Part shown: one piece after another, positions 54,234 through 63,272 of the stretch
Layout of the letters: each line of letters opens with the position of its first letter
Numbering within the stretch: position 1 is the first letter of the stretch
Assembly: GCF_010501095.1 (NCBI RefSeq)
Contig: NZ_QVMP01000010.1
Coordinates: 33,488-97,487 of the forward strand
Reading direction: 5' to 3'
Origin: Dysgonomonas sp. 520
GTDB lineage: Bacteria > Bacteroidota > Bacteroidia > Bacteroidales > Dysgonomonadaceae
Length of the DNA stretch: 64,000 nucleotides
Translations under genes and position numbers: made by a program
The notes under the pieces: generated by a model
The model's input: only the letters and a program-made list of their open reading frames with translations
The model's database searches: none
Told to the model about the DNA's origin: nothing

Positions 54234-55109
54234 ATGTCAAAAACTAAGATAGCAGGAATAAAGCGTCAGACAAAGTATTCGCCCAATCATATTGGCAACG
54301 ATGGCATGATATTCAATATGACGTCGGAATGTCTGAAAAAAATGGGGTATGAGGTACATGATTATACCGAAGCCGAATTTGTATTGTGCGATGTAGAAGA
54401 AGAATTTATTTTCAATATGGTGCGTGATAAACGCACGATTTCGAAACTTCAGAAAGCGGAAAAAGACGGAGCCTTGGTGGTTAATTCGGCATTCGGGATT
54501 GATAATTGTACCCGAGGCAAGATGACCAGCTTGTTGCTTGAAAATAATATTCCACACCCCAGTAGCATCATCATAAATACGGACGAAGACCCTACGGAAA
54601 AATTGGAAGCGATGAACGCTTCTGCATTTTGGATTAAACGAGGCGATTTTCATGCGATACATCGCGAGGATGTGACATACGTGAGAAGTGTAAATGAAGC
54701 AAAATATATTTTGAAAGAATTTGCATGGCGAGGAATACCCAATGCAGTGATAAATGAACATTTGGTGGGCGATTTGGTTAAGTTCTATGGTGTGGCAGAT
54801 ACCGATTTCTTCTTTAGCTTCTATCCATTCGACCTGAATCATAGTAAGTTTGGGTTGGAGAAAATCAATGGGGAAGCACATAAATATACATTCTCTGAAA
54901 AAGACCTGAAAGCGGCTTGCGACAAAGCCGGAGAGGTTTTGAATGTGAAAATTTACGGAGGAGATTGTGTAGTTGCAGAAGACGGCTCGTTCAAAATTAT
55001 AGATTTTAACGATTGGCCGAGTTTTGCGCCTTGCCGTGAAGATGCAGCACCCAGAATAGCCGAATGTATTGATATACAGGTGAAAAAGAAACAGCAGGGA
55101 AGGAAATAA
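54234..55109 (+). CDS. ATP-grasp ligase-like protein of the inositol-lipid cluster
   Basis: This 291-residue protein has an ATP-grasp layout: GKMTSLLLENNIPHPSSIII, FWIKRGDFHAIH, the central VINEHLVGDLVKFYGV and the metal-binding IIDFNDWPSF near the end. ATP-grasp enzymes join a carboxylate to an amine or thiol. Such chemistry has no obvious place in making phosphatidylinositol, so it may modify the inositol head group or a protein partner. It is 31 bp after the nucleotidyltransferase. Confidence 0.72.
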   Translation: MSKTKIAGIKRQTKYSPNHIGNDGMIFNMTSECLKKMGYEVHDYTEAEFVLCDVEEEFIFNMVRDKRTISKLQKAEKDGALVVNSAFGIDNCTRGKMTSLLLENNIPHPSSIIINTDEDPTEKLEAMNASAFWIKRGDFHAIHREDVTYVRSVNEAKYILKEFAWRGIPNAVINEHLVGDLVKFYGVADTDFFFSFYPFDLNHSKFGLEKINGEAHKYTFSEKDLKAACDKAGEVLNVKIYGGDCVVAEDGSFKIIDFNDWPSFAPCREDAAPRIAECIDIQVKKKQQGRK

Positions 55110-55128
55110 ATTTATAAGATTTAGGTAA

Positions 55129-56052
55129 ATGGAACAAAATATACCCTCATTCGAATCAACTCTAAAATCGTCGGATACGGAAGAACCAATAGACATATAC
55201 TTCTATCGGCCAATAGGATATAGGTGGGCTTTGTGGTTTCAGAAACTTGGAATTACCCCCAATGCAGTCACAATAGCCAGTATTTTTCTGGGTGTGGGGT
55301 CTGGTATCTGTTTTTATTTCGAAAACAATATCTGGATAACGCTTCTGGGTATATTGCTTTTGGTTTGGGCAAATTCGTATGACAGTGCCGACGGGCAATT
55401 GGCTCGTATGACAAAAAACTATTCACCTCTCGGACGTATACTCGACGGATTGGCAGGTGATTTGTGGTTCGGAGCTATTTACATCGCAATATGTTTTCGC
55501 TTGATGCCAACATGGGGGTGGTGGATATGGGTATTTGCAATCATTGCAGGTATTTGTCATTCAAAACAAGCCTCTATGGCTGATTATTACAGGAATATAC
55601 ATTTGCTTTTCTTAAAAGGAAAATCGGGTAGTGAATTAGACAATTCGCAAGAATTGACAGAAAAATATGATTCCTTATCCTGGGGTAAAGACTTCTTTCC
55701 GAAGTTGGTGGCATTCTTTTACAGAAGCTATACCCGGGGGCAAGAGAATTGGAGCCCGTCTTTTCAGAAGATGTTTACACTGGTGAAAGCCAAATACGGG
55801 GAAACTGCTCCGGAAGACTTCCGTAAAGCATTTCGTGAAAAAAGTTTACCCTTGATGAAGTGGACAAATGTATTGTCTTTCAATATCCGTGCGATAGTCC
55901 TGTTCATTTCGATGCTTATCAGTGAGCCTTGGATTTATTTTGCATTTGAACTGACAGTTTTGAATGTGATTTTAATATATATGATTTCTGCACACGAAAA
56001 AATCTGCAAGGATTTTACGGCAGAACTTCAAATGGAAAAAGCGTTTCAATAA
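55129..56052 (+). CDS. CDP-alcohol phosphatidyltransferase (PI/PIP synthase candidate)
   Basis: This 307-residue membrane enzyme is predicted to couple CDP-diacylglycerol with inositol or inositol-1-phosphate. The family motif is DSADGQLARMTKNYSPLGRI followed by LDGLAGD. The last Asp stands five residues after the preceding one, one further than the usual D-x3-D. Several hydrophobic segments follow (WIWVFAIIAGIC, VLFISMLISEPWIYFAFE). It lies 7 bp before the HAD gene. Confidence 0.85.
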   Translation: MEQNIPSFESTLKSSDTEEPIDIYFYRPIGYRWALWFQKLGITPNAVTIASIFLGVGSGICFYFENNIWITLLGILLLVWANSYDSADGQLARMTKNYSPLGRILDGLAGDLWFGAIYIAICFRLMPTWGWWIWVFAIIAGICHSKQASMADYYRNIHLLFLKGKSGSELDNSQELTEKYDSLSWGKDFFPKLVAFFYRSYTRGQENWSPSFQKMFTLVKAKYGETAPEDFRKAFREKSLPLMKWTNVLSFNIRAIVLFISMLISEPWIYFAFELTVLNVILIYMISAHEKICKDFTAELQMEKAFQ

Positions 56053-56059
56053 GAAATTT

Positions 56060-56785
56060 ATGATAAACATTGATTCAATAAAAGGCATCATATTCGATTA
56101 TGGCGGAACCATCGACAGCAATGGCAAACATTGGGCAGAGGTTTTGTGGGAAGCATACGAAGAAATCGGAGTGCCGGTGTCGAAAGAGCAATTTCGTGAA
56201 GCCTATGTGTATGCCGAACGATATCTGGCCACACATCCCGTAATTGGGTCGGAAGATAACTTCAAAGAATTGCTTTTAAAGAAAGTAGACCTGCAGGTCA
56301 ATTATCTGGTCGAGAATAAATTTTTATCAGAGAGTCTGAAAACAAGTGAATATAGCCTTGCTATTTCGAACCAATGTTATAACTTTGTTCGGAATCTGAT
56401 TTTGAGGGAAAAAAGTATACTGGAATTTCTGCACAAAAACTATCCGATGGTTTTGGTGTCTAATTTCTATGGCAATGTGCAAGCTGTTCTGGAAGACTTT
56501 GGACTGTTGAAGTATTTTAATCAGATTATAGAATCGGCTGTTGTTGGTGTTCGAAAACCGGATCCTGCCATATTTGCTTTAGGGGTTGAAGCCTTGGGGT
56601 TACCTGCCGAAGAAGTTGTGGTTATTGGCGATTCTTACACAAAAGATATTGTGCCGGCATCGAAAAACGGTTGCAAAACCATCTGGCTGAAAGGCAAAGG
56701 GTGGGGCGATGACGAACCGGATGCCACGGCAGACATTATAATAACGGATTTCATGGAGTTGAGATCTATTTTTAGTATAGGCTGA
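56060..56785 (+). CDS. HAD hydrolase, candidate PIP phosphatase
   Basis: This 241-residue HAD protein has motif I GIIFDYGGTIDSNGK with nucleophile Asp, Thr motif MVLVSNF, Lys in VVGVRKPDPAIF and motif IV VVIGDSYTKDI. In the matching Bacteroides cluster a phosphatase acts after the lipid is formed as the inositol-phosphate. This HAD is the natural candidate. It is 7 bp after the phosphatidyltransferase. Confidence 0.8.
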   Translation: MINIDSIKGIIFDYGGTIDSNGKHWAEVLWEAYEEIGVPVSKEQFREAYVYAERYLATHPVIGSEDNFKELLLKKVDLQVNYLVENKFLSESLKTSEYSLAISNQCYNFVRNLILREKSILEFLHKNYPMVLVSNFYGNVQAVLEDFGLLKYFNQIIESAVVGVRKPDPAIFALGVEALGLPAEEVVVIGDSYTKDIVPASKNGCKTIWLKGKGWGDDEPDATADIIITDFMELRSIFSIG

Positions 56786-57036
56786 AAGTCTATTATCGCT
56801 GATTTTGGTAATAATTGTGGAGTCAATCATTACTTTTTCTAATAATGGAGGTTGTTTGTAGAACCGAAAAGCCCGGGTTGGGAGAATAAAATAGAAAGAG
56901 TATAGTGAGTGAATACACTTTATTATATGTTTTTACGTCATTATTTCTTATTAACAGAGGAGTTAATGAGTAAAATGTAAATTTAATGAGTACTGCGGGT
57001 TGCAGTAGAACTTTAAAAAAAATTAAAAAACAAAAA
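56786..57036. other. Gap before inositol-phosphate synthase
   Basis: This 251-bp gap has no clear terminator or TAnnTTTG box. An in-frame start at 56986 exists but is Lys-rich and unlike the family. The synthase may have its own weak promoter here. Confidence 0.3.
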
Positions 57037-58335
57037 ATGGAAAAAGTACAATTAAAAGAAGCCACAGGTAAACTGGGCGTTCTTGTTGTTGGAGTTGGAG
57101 GAGCAGTTTCTTCAACATTTATTGCGGGTACATTGATTGCCCGTAAAGGTTTAGGTGTTCCTGTCGGTTCTATTACTCAATTGGCAACAATGCGTTTGGG
57201 TAAGAGAGAGGAAAACCGTTTCCCGAAGATTAAAGATGCAGTGCCTTTGGCAGATATGAAAGACATTGTTTTCGGAGGATGGGATCTTTTCGAAGAAGAT
57301 GTTTATAAGGCGGCAAAACACGCCGAAGTTTTAACAAACGAAGACCTGGACAAAGTTAAAGACGAATTGTCGACAATCAAACCAATGAAAGCGGTTTTCG
57401 ATCAGGACTTTGTGAAACGTTTGCACGGAACATGGGTGAAATCGGCTCCTACAAAATGGGAATTGATGGAACAAGTTCGTGAAGATATCCGTCAGTTCAA
57501 AAAAGACAACGGATGCGACCGTGTGGTTATGATCTGGTGTGGTAGTACAGAAGTGTTTACTCCACTAGGCGAAGTTCACAAAAACCTTGCGTCTTTCGAA
57601 AAAGGTATGAAGGAAAATCATAAAGATATCGCTCCTTCTAACTTGTATGCTTATGCAGCTGTGGCTGAGGGTGTTCCTTATATTAATGGAGCTCCAAACC
57701 TGACTGTAGATATTCCTGCAATGTGGGAGATGGCAGCTCAAAAACAAGTTCCTATTTGCGGAAAAGACTTCAAAACAGGTCAAACAATGTTGAAGACAGT
57801 TCTTTCTCCAATGTTCAAAACTCGTATGTTAGGACTTAGCGGATGGTTCTCTACCAATATCTTAGGAAACCGTGACGGAGAAGTTCTTGACGATCCGGGA
57901 TCATTCAAAACAAAAGAGGAATCGAAACTATCTGTTATTGATAATATCCTTCAACCGGATCTTTATCCTGAACTTTATGGTAATGTATACCATAAGGTAC
58001 GTATCAACTACTATCCACCACGTAAGGATGACAAAGAAGGATGGGATAATATCGACTTGTTCGGATGGTTGGGTTACAAGATGCAGATGAAAGTTGACTT
58101 CTTGTGTAAAGACTCAATTTTGGCAGCACCTCTTTGCCTTGACCTTGTCTTGTTTACAGACTTGGCACAACGTGCAGGCATGAGTGGCATACAAGATTGG
58201 TTGTCGTTCTACTTCAAGAGCCCAATGCACGAGCCTAGCAAAATTGCAGAGCACGACTTGTTCATTCAATATGTGAAGTTGAAAAATACACTTCGCAAAA
58301 TGATTGGCGAAGAAACTGTAGACTTTATCGACTAA
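57037..58335 (+). CDS. myo-Inositol-1-phosphate synthase
   Basis: This 432-residue enzyme converts glucose-6-phosphate to L-myo-inositol-1-phosphate with NAD. The N-terminal GVLVVGVGGAVSSTFIAG is the NAD loop. NVYHKVRINYYPPRKDDKEG and FLCKDSILAAPLCLDLVLFT carry catalytic residues of the family. The start MEKVQLKEATGKLGVL is used. It closes the inositol-lipid cluster. Confidence 0.92.
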   Translation: MEKVQLKEATGKLGVLVVGVGGAVSSTFIAGTLIARKGLGVPVGSITQLATMRLGKREENRFPKIKDAVPLADMKDIVFGGWDLFEEDVYKAAKHAEVLTNEDLDKVKDELSTIKPMKAVFDQDFVKRLHGTWVKSAPTKWELMEQVREDIRQFKKDNGCDRVVMIWCGSTEVFTPLGEVHKNLASFEKGMKENHKDIAPSNLYAYAAVAEGVPYINGAPNLTVDIPAMWEMAAQKQVPICGKDFKTGQTMLKTVLSPMFKTRMLGLSGWFSTNILGNRDGEVLDDPGSFKTKEESKLSVIDNILQPDLYPELYGNVYHKVRINYYPPRKDDKEGWDNIDLFGWLGYKMQMKVDFLCKDSILAAPLCLDLVLFTDLAQRAGMSGIQDWLSFYFKSPMHEPSKIAEHDLFIQYVKLKNTLRKMIGEETVDFID

Positions 58336-58354
58336 GTTTCAGAATTACATAAGA

Positions 58355-58390
58355 AAAAGCATCCTTTGATTCTTCAAGGATGCTTTTCTG
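58355..58390. terminator. Bidirectional terminator
   Basis: AAAAGCATCCTT (58355-58366) and AAGGATGCTTTT (58376-58387) form a perfect stem between the convergent synthase and fibre-like genes. Confidence 0.88.
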
Positions 58391-58410
58391 TTTTATAGGG
58401 TATTTATATT

Positions 58411-59565
58411 CTAATCTTGTATTTTGATCGCTGTAATGTTGTCTTCAAGGTGAATTCCTTGCCCTAGGCGCCAGAAATCAGAGACAATAATAGGTGTTGT
58501 TTGTGTGAGAAAATTGCCAGCTATAAGTGTATATGTTTTGTTTGCAGTTGTTGTGTTGTTTAAAACCATTGAGCCTGAAACTAAGGCAAATCTAGTGTCT
58601 TTAAGGAGATATCCGGACATTAAATTATTACGGCTCTCATAGTCGGTTGTTATAGTTGCAGTTGAGCCAGCGGTCATTTTACCATCAGTAAATGAGGTTC
58701 TAATCCAATATGTACATGGGCTATAAATACCTCCGACAATACCAAATAAGAGACTTGTATTTACTAACCATCTGCCCGGAGGGAGTGTGAGTGTAGAACC
58801 TGTGCTGAGATAATCAGCTGTTCTATCGCTTGAAACTCTAAATGTTGGATCATTATTCCATACAGCATTTACGGTCTGAATACCACTCTCCCTCCATCGT
58901 GCATTTCCGTTGGCGTCAGATGTTAATACCCTGCCATCAGCCTGAGTTCCGTCTACCAAGCGGAAGCCATTTCCATTTGTAGCTGTGTTGATGTGCACTT
59001 TCGTAGTTGGCGAAGTTGTGCCTACCCCCACATTGCCGGTCACGTACTCATTCCCTACAATCGTAGAATTACCTCCCACGCGGGCGTTGCCTGTTATGTT
59101 TGATGTGCCCGTCACCTGAAATTTGTAGCTGCTTGAAGTATTCGACCCGATAGCAACATTGCCAGACTGAAAGATGTTCTGCGTGTTGCTCGTTGCCTGT
59201 GTTGTACTTCCCTGAACATACCAAGGTTCGGTAGTCGGCATATTCTTGTAGAATGGTTGCCAGAGGGAGCCATCGAAGTAATAGTAGCCTATTGAGGTGA
59301 CATTTGCCGTCTTCGTAGTTGTTGTTCCCGTAATGCTTGTTACGTAAACAACGGCGCCTCTTTGTGTTGAGGTATACTGTGCGTCTTTGTCGATCAGTTG
59401 TGCCCTTGTGAGGTTAGGAGCGATTATGCCTTCGGGAGTTGAATTGTCTGTTTTTGTTGGAGTTACGTGCATTGTGGCCTGAGGCGTTTCCGTGTTTACT
59501 CCGACTTGCGATTTGAGCATTGTTGATGAAAAAATCATCAGCGAAATAAAAATAATTTTTCTCAT
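58411..59565 (-). CDS. Secreted fibre-like protein, paralogue A (long)
   Basis: This 384-residue protein has a signal peptide (MRKIIFISLMIFSSTMLKSQ). The mature N-terminus VGVNTETPQATMHV is shared with three paralogues at 61.8-64 kb. The middle has repeated GNVAIGSNTSS, GNVGVGTTSP and RLVDGTQADGRVLTSDANGN. The C-terminal ~190 residues look beta-rich (TLTLPPGRWLVNTSLLFG). It is the longest member. It resembles phage-tail or adhesin tip architecture. Function is unknown. Confidence 0.75.
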   Translation of the reverse strand: MRKIIFISLMIFSSTMLKSQVGVNTETPQATMHVTPTKTDNSTPEGIIAPNLTRAQLIDKDAQYTSTQRGAVVYVTSITGTTTTKTANVTSIGYYYFDGSLWQPFYKNMPTTEPWYVQGSTTQATSNTQNIFQSGNVAIGSNTSSSYKFQVTGTSNITGNARVGGNSTIVGNEYVTGNVGVGTTSPTTKVHINTATNGNGFRLVDGTQADGRVLTSDANGNARWRESGIQTVNAVWNNDPTFRVSSDRTADYLSTGSTLTLPPGRWLVNTSLLFGIVGGIYSPCTYWIRTSFTDGKMTAGSTATITTDYESRNNLMSGYLLKDTRFALVSGSMVLNNTTTANKTYTLIAGNFLTQTTPIIVSDFWRLGQGIHLEDNITAIKIQD

Positions 59566-59659
59566 AATTTTTGTTGTTTTTTGTGTTGATTTTTCGTTTC
59601 TGTTTGTTTCATTCTTTTGTGTTGAATATTGTAAAACGCTTTGTATTAATGTTTTGTAT

Positions 59660-59683
59660 ATCTGTCACTTGGTAAGTGACGGA
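59660..59683 (-). promoter_or_regulatory. Palindromic site 1 near AraC regulator
   Basis: TCACTTGGTAAGTGA (inverted arms TCACTT/AAGTGA) lies in a 24-bp block repeated in inverse at 60788-60811. It is 95 bp upstream of fibre gene A. Other signals in the gap 59566-59924: a T-rich stretch and no clear promoter box. Confidence 0.65.
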
Positions 59684-59924
59684 TGTTAAATGAACGTTTT
59701 TATTACGTTTATAATCAGGTGGTTAAAGACAACCAAGAGAAGTGTTTTGGTTTATTTCACATTTTTGTTAAACACTTGTGTTACACATGAAAAAAGATAT
59801 GGTAAAGAAATTTTTTTATATGTCTGATTAATAAGTATTTAAGTATGTGTGGTGATTTAATTTAATATTGATTTTGGATAAACATTGGTAAAACACGCTA
59901 TTGTACAAATACTTATATGATAAA

Positions 59925-60740
59925 ATGGAAGAAGAAAAAAAAAGACAATTGATAGAATTTATTTCTCTGGAAAAAGGTGAAAAACTGGATTTATTTTGGG
60001 AGGATAGTAAGATCGTTTTTGTGGTTTGTGGAAAAGTAAATATATCTTCTCCGTTGCTTTATTCCAAAAAGATGATTGAGAGAAAGATGTTGTTTGTTCC
60101 CGTTCTACACAAGATCGAAATCGATCCAATAGAAAAAAGCGATATCATATCAATCAGTGTTACGGATGGATTTGGAGTCTTCGATTCCTTGTACCCTATT
60201 GATTCTTACGGAGATATGGCTTGCCAACATGAGACATCTATTTTATCCATGAATGCGGGAATATATGCGTACGCATATTCGCTACAAATGTATGGAATGC
60301 AAGGCTCTGTGGATGACGATTTTAGTATTTTAAAGATTAAGGAACTGTCTTTGGTGATGAAGAATTTTTACTCAAGAGAAGAGTTGCAATTTTTCTTTAA
60401 AACATACTTAACCAATAACTTATGTTTTTCGGAACAGGTTAGATCTCATTTGGCTTATATCAAGACGGTACGCCAATTGGCCGAAAGGATGAATTATAGC
60501 TATTCGGGTTTTAATAAACGTTTCAGGAAGACTTTTGGAATGTCTGCTTATTCATGGCTTAGACAGCAGAAAACCAATGTGATATGTCATGATATTTGCT
60601 ATACGAACAAAAGTTTGAAACAGATTTCGGCAGAAAACAAGTTCACTTCATTATCTCATTTTAATGAGTTTTGCCACAAAGTATTAGGAGATTCTCCTCG
60701 GAAAATAAGGAGCAGAAGACGTCAACAACAAAATATATAG
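59925..60740 (+). CDS. AraC-family transcriptional regulator
   Basis: This 271-residue protein (start ATG at 59925; a TTG at 59901 is in frame) has a C-terminal AraC domain (TVRQLAERMNYSYSGFNKRF, then KQISAENKFTSLSHFNEF). The N-terminal domain has no family I recognise. Inverted copies of a palindromic site flank the gene and lie near fibre genes and the murQ relic, so it probably controls itself and the fibre genes. Confidence 0.82.
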   Translation: MEEEKKRQLIEFISLEKGEKLDLFWEDSKIVFVVCGKVNISSPLLYSKKMIERKMLFVPVLHKIEIDPIEKSDIISISVTDGFGVFDSLYPIDSYGDMACQHETSILSMNAGIYAYAYSLQMYGMQGSVDDDFSILKIKELSLVMKNFYSREELQFFFKTYLTNNLCFSEQVRSHLAYIKTVRQLAERMNYSYSGFNKRFRKTFGMSAYSWLRQQKTNVICHDICYTNKSLKQISAENKFTSLSHFNEFCHKVLGDSPRKIRSRRRQQQNI

Positions 60741-60787
60741 AAAAGAGTAAGGAAATATAAAAAAAAGCAGTTGTATCTTTTATGGAT

Positions 60788-60811
60788 TCCGTCACTTACC
60801 AAGTGACAGAT
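60788..60811 (+). promoter_or_regulatory. Palindromic site 2 near AraC regulator
   Basis: This is an inverse copy of the 24-bp block at 59660-59683, centred on TCACTTACCAAGTGA. The rest of the 60741-61045 gap is AT-rich and otherwise empty apart from the box at 61014-61021. Confidence 0.65.
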
Positions 60812-61013
60812 GTTTTATCATTATAGGTAACAAGAGTGCAAATATACGTAAATATTTTTTATGGCAATACAAGCCGTTTCATTTTTTTTAATTTTGTAGC
60901 TTCAAACCAATTAATAGTTTAGTCGATTATCAAATTGTCATTCAGGTTGCTTTATTGTCTGGCTAATTTATTTTTTTAATGGAATTGATCTTATCAAATA
61001 GGAGATTTTTATG

Positions 61014-61021
61014 TATGTTTG
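61014..61021 (+). promoter_or_regulatory. Promoter -7 box for the chimeric pseudogene
   Basis: TATGTTTG fits TAnnTTTG, 25 bp before the aminotransferase-like ATG, so the promoter of the lost gene may still be active. Confidence 0.5.
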
Positions 61022-61045
61022 CACCAATTTAATTTTTAGTAGTAT

Positions 61046-61206
61046 ATGCCTGAAATATCTGAACGTGGTATCGAGATGCCAAATTCTCCGATCCGTAAGT
61101 TAGCACCTCTGTCCGATTCGGCTAAAGCCAGAGGACTGAAAGTTTATCATTTGAACATCGGGCAGCCCGATTTGCCAACACCAAAAGAGGGACTTGACGC
61201 ATTGCG
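61046..61206 (+). pseudogene. 5' fragment of a PLP aminotransferase
   Basis: The first ~53 codons (RGIEMPNSPIRKLAPLSDSA, then [20 protein letters not shown]) are the N-terminus of an aspartate-type aminotransferase. The similarity stops at LRN, where murQ-like sequence begins. No other part of the aminotransferase is present. Confidence 0.8.
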
Positions 61207-61781
61207 AAATTCCCCCGACATTAGGAATGCCTCCTACACATGTCATCGGACTTATTGCGGGAGGAGATAAGACATTGCGAAATCCGGTAGAAAAAGCAGA
61301 GGACAACCTTCTTCCGATTGGGAAGAATTTAAACAACACAACATCAACGAAAAAGACACTGTTATAGGTATAGCTGCATCAGGAACAACGCCTTACGTTA
61401 TCGGGGCTTTGCACGAAGCACGCAAGAATGGAATTTTAACGGCATCCATATCCAGCAATCCCAACTCACCGATCTCGAAAGAAGCTGACATTGCAATCGA
61501 AACAATAGTTGGACCTGAATTTGTTACAGGTAGCTCCCGAATGAAATCGGGCACTGCTCAAAAGATGATACTGAACATGATAAGCACCGCAACAATGATA
61601 AAACTTGGACGGGTAAAAGGTAACAGGATGGTGAATATGCAATTATCGAACGCCAAGTTGCTAGACAGAGGTACCCGCATGCTTATAGATGAACTCGGTA
61701 AGTTACGATGAAGCAAATCAATTGCTTCTCAAGCACGGTTTGGCTCAAAAAGCAATTGACGCTTATCGAAATAATCAGTAA
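61207..61781 (+). pseudogene. murQ: murQ remnant (N-acetylmuramic acid 6-phosphate etherase)
   Basis: Three reading frames together give a MurQ C-terminal two thirds. [20 protein letters not shown] is followed by a shift near 61305, then GIAASGTTPYVIGALHEARK and VTGSSRMKSGTAQKMILNM. A second shift near 61705 precedes SYDEANQLLLKHGLAQKAID. The 5' third is missing. MurQ normally cleaves the lactyl ether of MurNAc-6-P during peptidoglycan recycling. This copy cannot work. Confidence 0.85.
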
Positions 61782-61801
61782 AACTGATATAATAGTTCTC
61801 G

Positions 61802-62521
61802 TTAACTAACAGGTATAGCCCACATGGCAGCATGCCCAAAATAAGTATTATTTTGTCCTGAGTTATTCCCTGCCCAAATATAATAGGTTGTGGTCGTTTT
61901 ATGTGATACAAAATAGGTTGCAGTAGTAGACATATGGCCGCCAGGTATGGCCGCAGTACTCAATACGCGTCCACCATCTAGATTGTGGCTAGTTCCTCCA
62001 CCTCCTCTTGCTAAATCCCACCATATTGTAGACCTTCGCGTATTGGTAGAGGGATTCAAATGTGTACAAATAAAAGTTACCTGCCAGGTGCCTGCCGGCA
62101 AAGTAATACTTATCCCCATATACTTTGGTACGGAATACATAATATTACTTATCGGACGTGCACTTAGCTGAGTTGCTACATTTTGATTTGGATATACAAC
62201 TGGAGGATACGGTTCTGCTCCCCACGAAGCATTACCACTGGCATCACACACAAGAACTTTTCCATTTGCTTGGGTTCCATCCTGCAATCGGAGAGTACCT
62301 CTAACATCCAACCGTGCACTAGGTGTAACGGTTCCAATACCTACATAACCACTATTGGTTATAACAATATCGTCTGTCGAACTTCCTGCTCCTGAATCAT
62401 TATCCTTATTAGTATCAAGGTGAAACACACCTTGAGGTTTCTCTGTATAAACACCTATTTGAGCATTTGATGCAATGGTCATAAACACGCAATGCAAGAA
62501 GAATATTAATCTATATTTCAT
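61802..62521 (-). CDS. Secreted fibre-like protein, paralogue B
   Basis: This 239-residue protein has a signal peptide ending SNAQ and the shared start IGVYTEKPQGVFHLD. Then come GYVGIGTVTPSARLDV, LQDGTQANGKVLVCDASGNA and a C-terminal domain with TLPAGTWQVTFICTHL and TTTTYYIWAGNN. The domain layout (short stalk, then beta sandwich) recalls small fibre tips. It is 30 bp downstream of paralogue C on the same strand. Confidence 0.75.
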   Translation of the reverse strand: MKYRLIFFLHCVFMTIASNAQIGVYTEKPQGVFHLDTNKDNDSGAGSSTDDIVITNSGYVGIGTVTPSARLDVRGTLRLQDGTQANGKVLVCDASGNASWGAEPYPPVVYPNQNVATQLSARPISNIMYSVPKYMGISITLPAGTWQVTFICTHLNPSTNTRRSTIWWDLARGGGGTSHNLDGGRVLSTAAIPGGHMSTTATYFVSHKTTTTYYIWAGNNSGQNNTYFGHAAMWAIPVS

Positions 62522-62551
62522 ATATCAATTATCGTTAAACCGTTGTAATAT

Positions 62552-63250
62552 TTATTGTATTTGCATAGCCCACATGCGTCCTTCACCTGTATATTTCATT
62601 GGCACGGCGAGAGTATATTGGGCTCTAACCCATAGATAATAGGTTGTAGTTACTGTATGTGACACAAAATATACTGCTGAGACAGGTGCGTGAGAAGATG
62701 GCGGTGCTGTATAACTCAAAGCTCGCCCAAAATAACTATGCGTTGTAGCAGATGGACATAAATCCCACCAAAGTGCTACAGAAGTTGTATTTTCATTGAG
62801 ATAAGTTGCATTGAGATTCACTTGCCAGTTTCCCGGAGGTAATGTTATAGAAGCTCCTGTGTACCTGAAAGTTGATCCAACAATATCGTGGTTAGAGAGC
62901 ATTGGGGCAAGAGATATAGGACCAACCCTTTGTCCTAATGTCTTGTATTGCCACGAAGCGCCTCCATTTGCATCTGACACTAACATTTTATTAGCGCCTT
63001 CTGTTCCATCAACTAAACGAAAGCCTCCATTTACATGCAAATTTGCGGTTGGCGAAATTCCTAAACCAACTCTGCCATTATTCAATACTATTACATCATC
63101 GGAAGTTCCGGACGCACCTCCGACGGAAGTATTCTCTAAAGGATCAATATGGAATACACCTAAAGGATTTTCCGTTTTTATACCAACCTGCGCCTCTACG
63201 CTAAGATATGAAGAAAGTATTGCTATAATAAGTACTAGTTTTAATCTCAT
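62552..63250 (-). CDS. Secreted fibre-like protein, paralogue C
   Basis: The frame extends to 63331, but the ATG at 63250 opens a signal peptide (MRLKLVLIIAILSSYLSVEA). The mature start is QVGIKTENPLGVFHIDP. GRVGLGISPTANLHVNGGFR and a C-terminal domain with LPPGNWQVNLNATYL and TTTYYLWVRAQ follow. It is 232 residues, 22 bp after paralogue D. Confidence 0.75.
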   Translation of the reverse strand: MRLKLVLIIAILSSYLSVEAQVGIKTENPLGVFHIDPLENTSVGGASGTSDDVIVLNNGRVGLGISPTANLHVNGGFRLVDGTEGANKMLVSDANGGASWQYKTLGQRVGPISLAPMLSNHDIVGSTFRYTGASITLPPGNWQVNLNATYLNENTTSVALWWDLCPSATTHSYFGRALSYTAPPSSHAPVSAVYFVSHTVTTTYYLWVRAQYTLAVPMKYTGEGRMWAMQIQ

Positions 63251-63272
63251 ATTTCTATTTTTTATTTCAGGT

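Noticed and set aside
54237..55196. 319-codon minus-strand frame opposite the ATP-grasp gene
   Set aside because: It is antisense to a gene with ATP-grasp motifs and has no family of its own.
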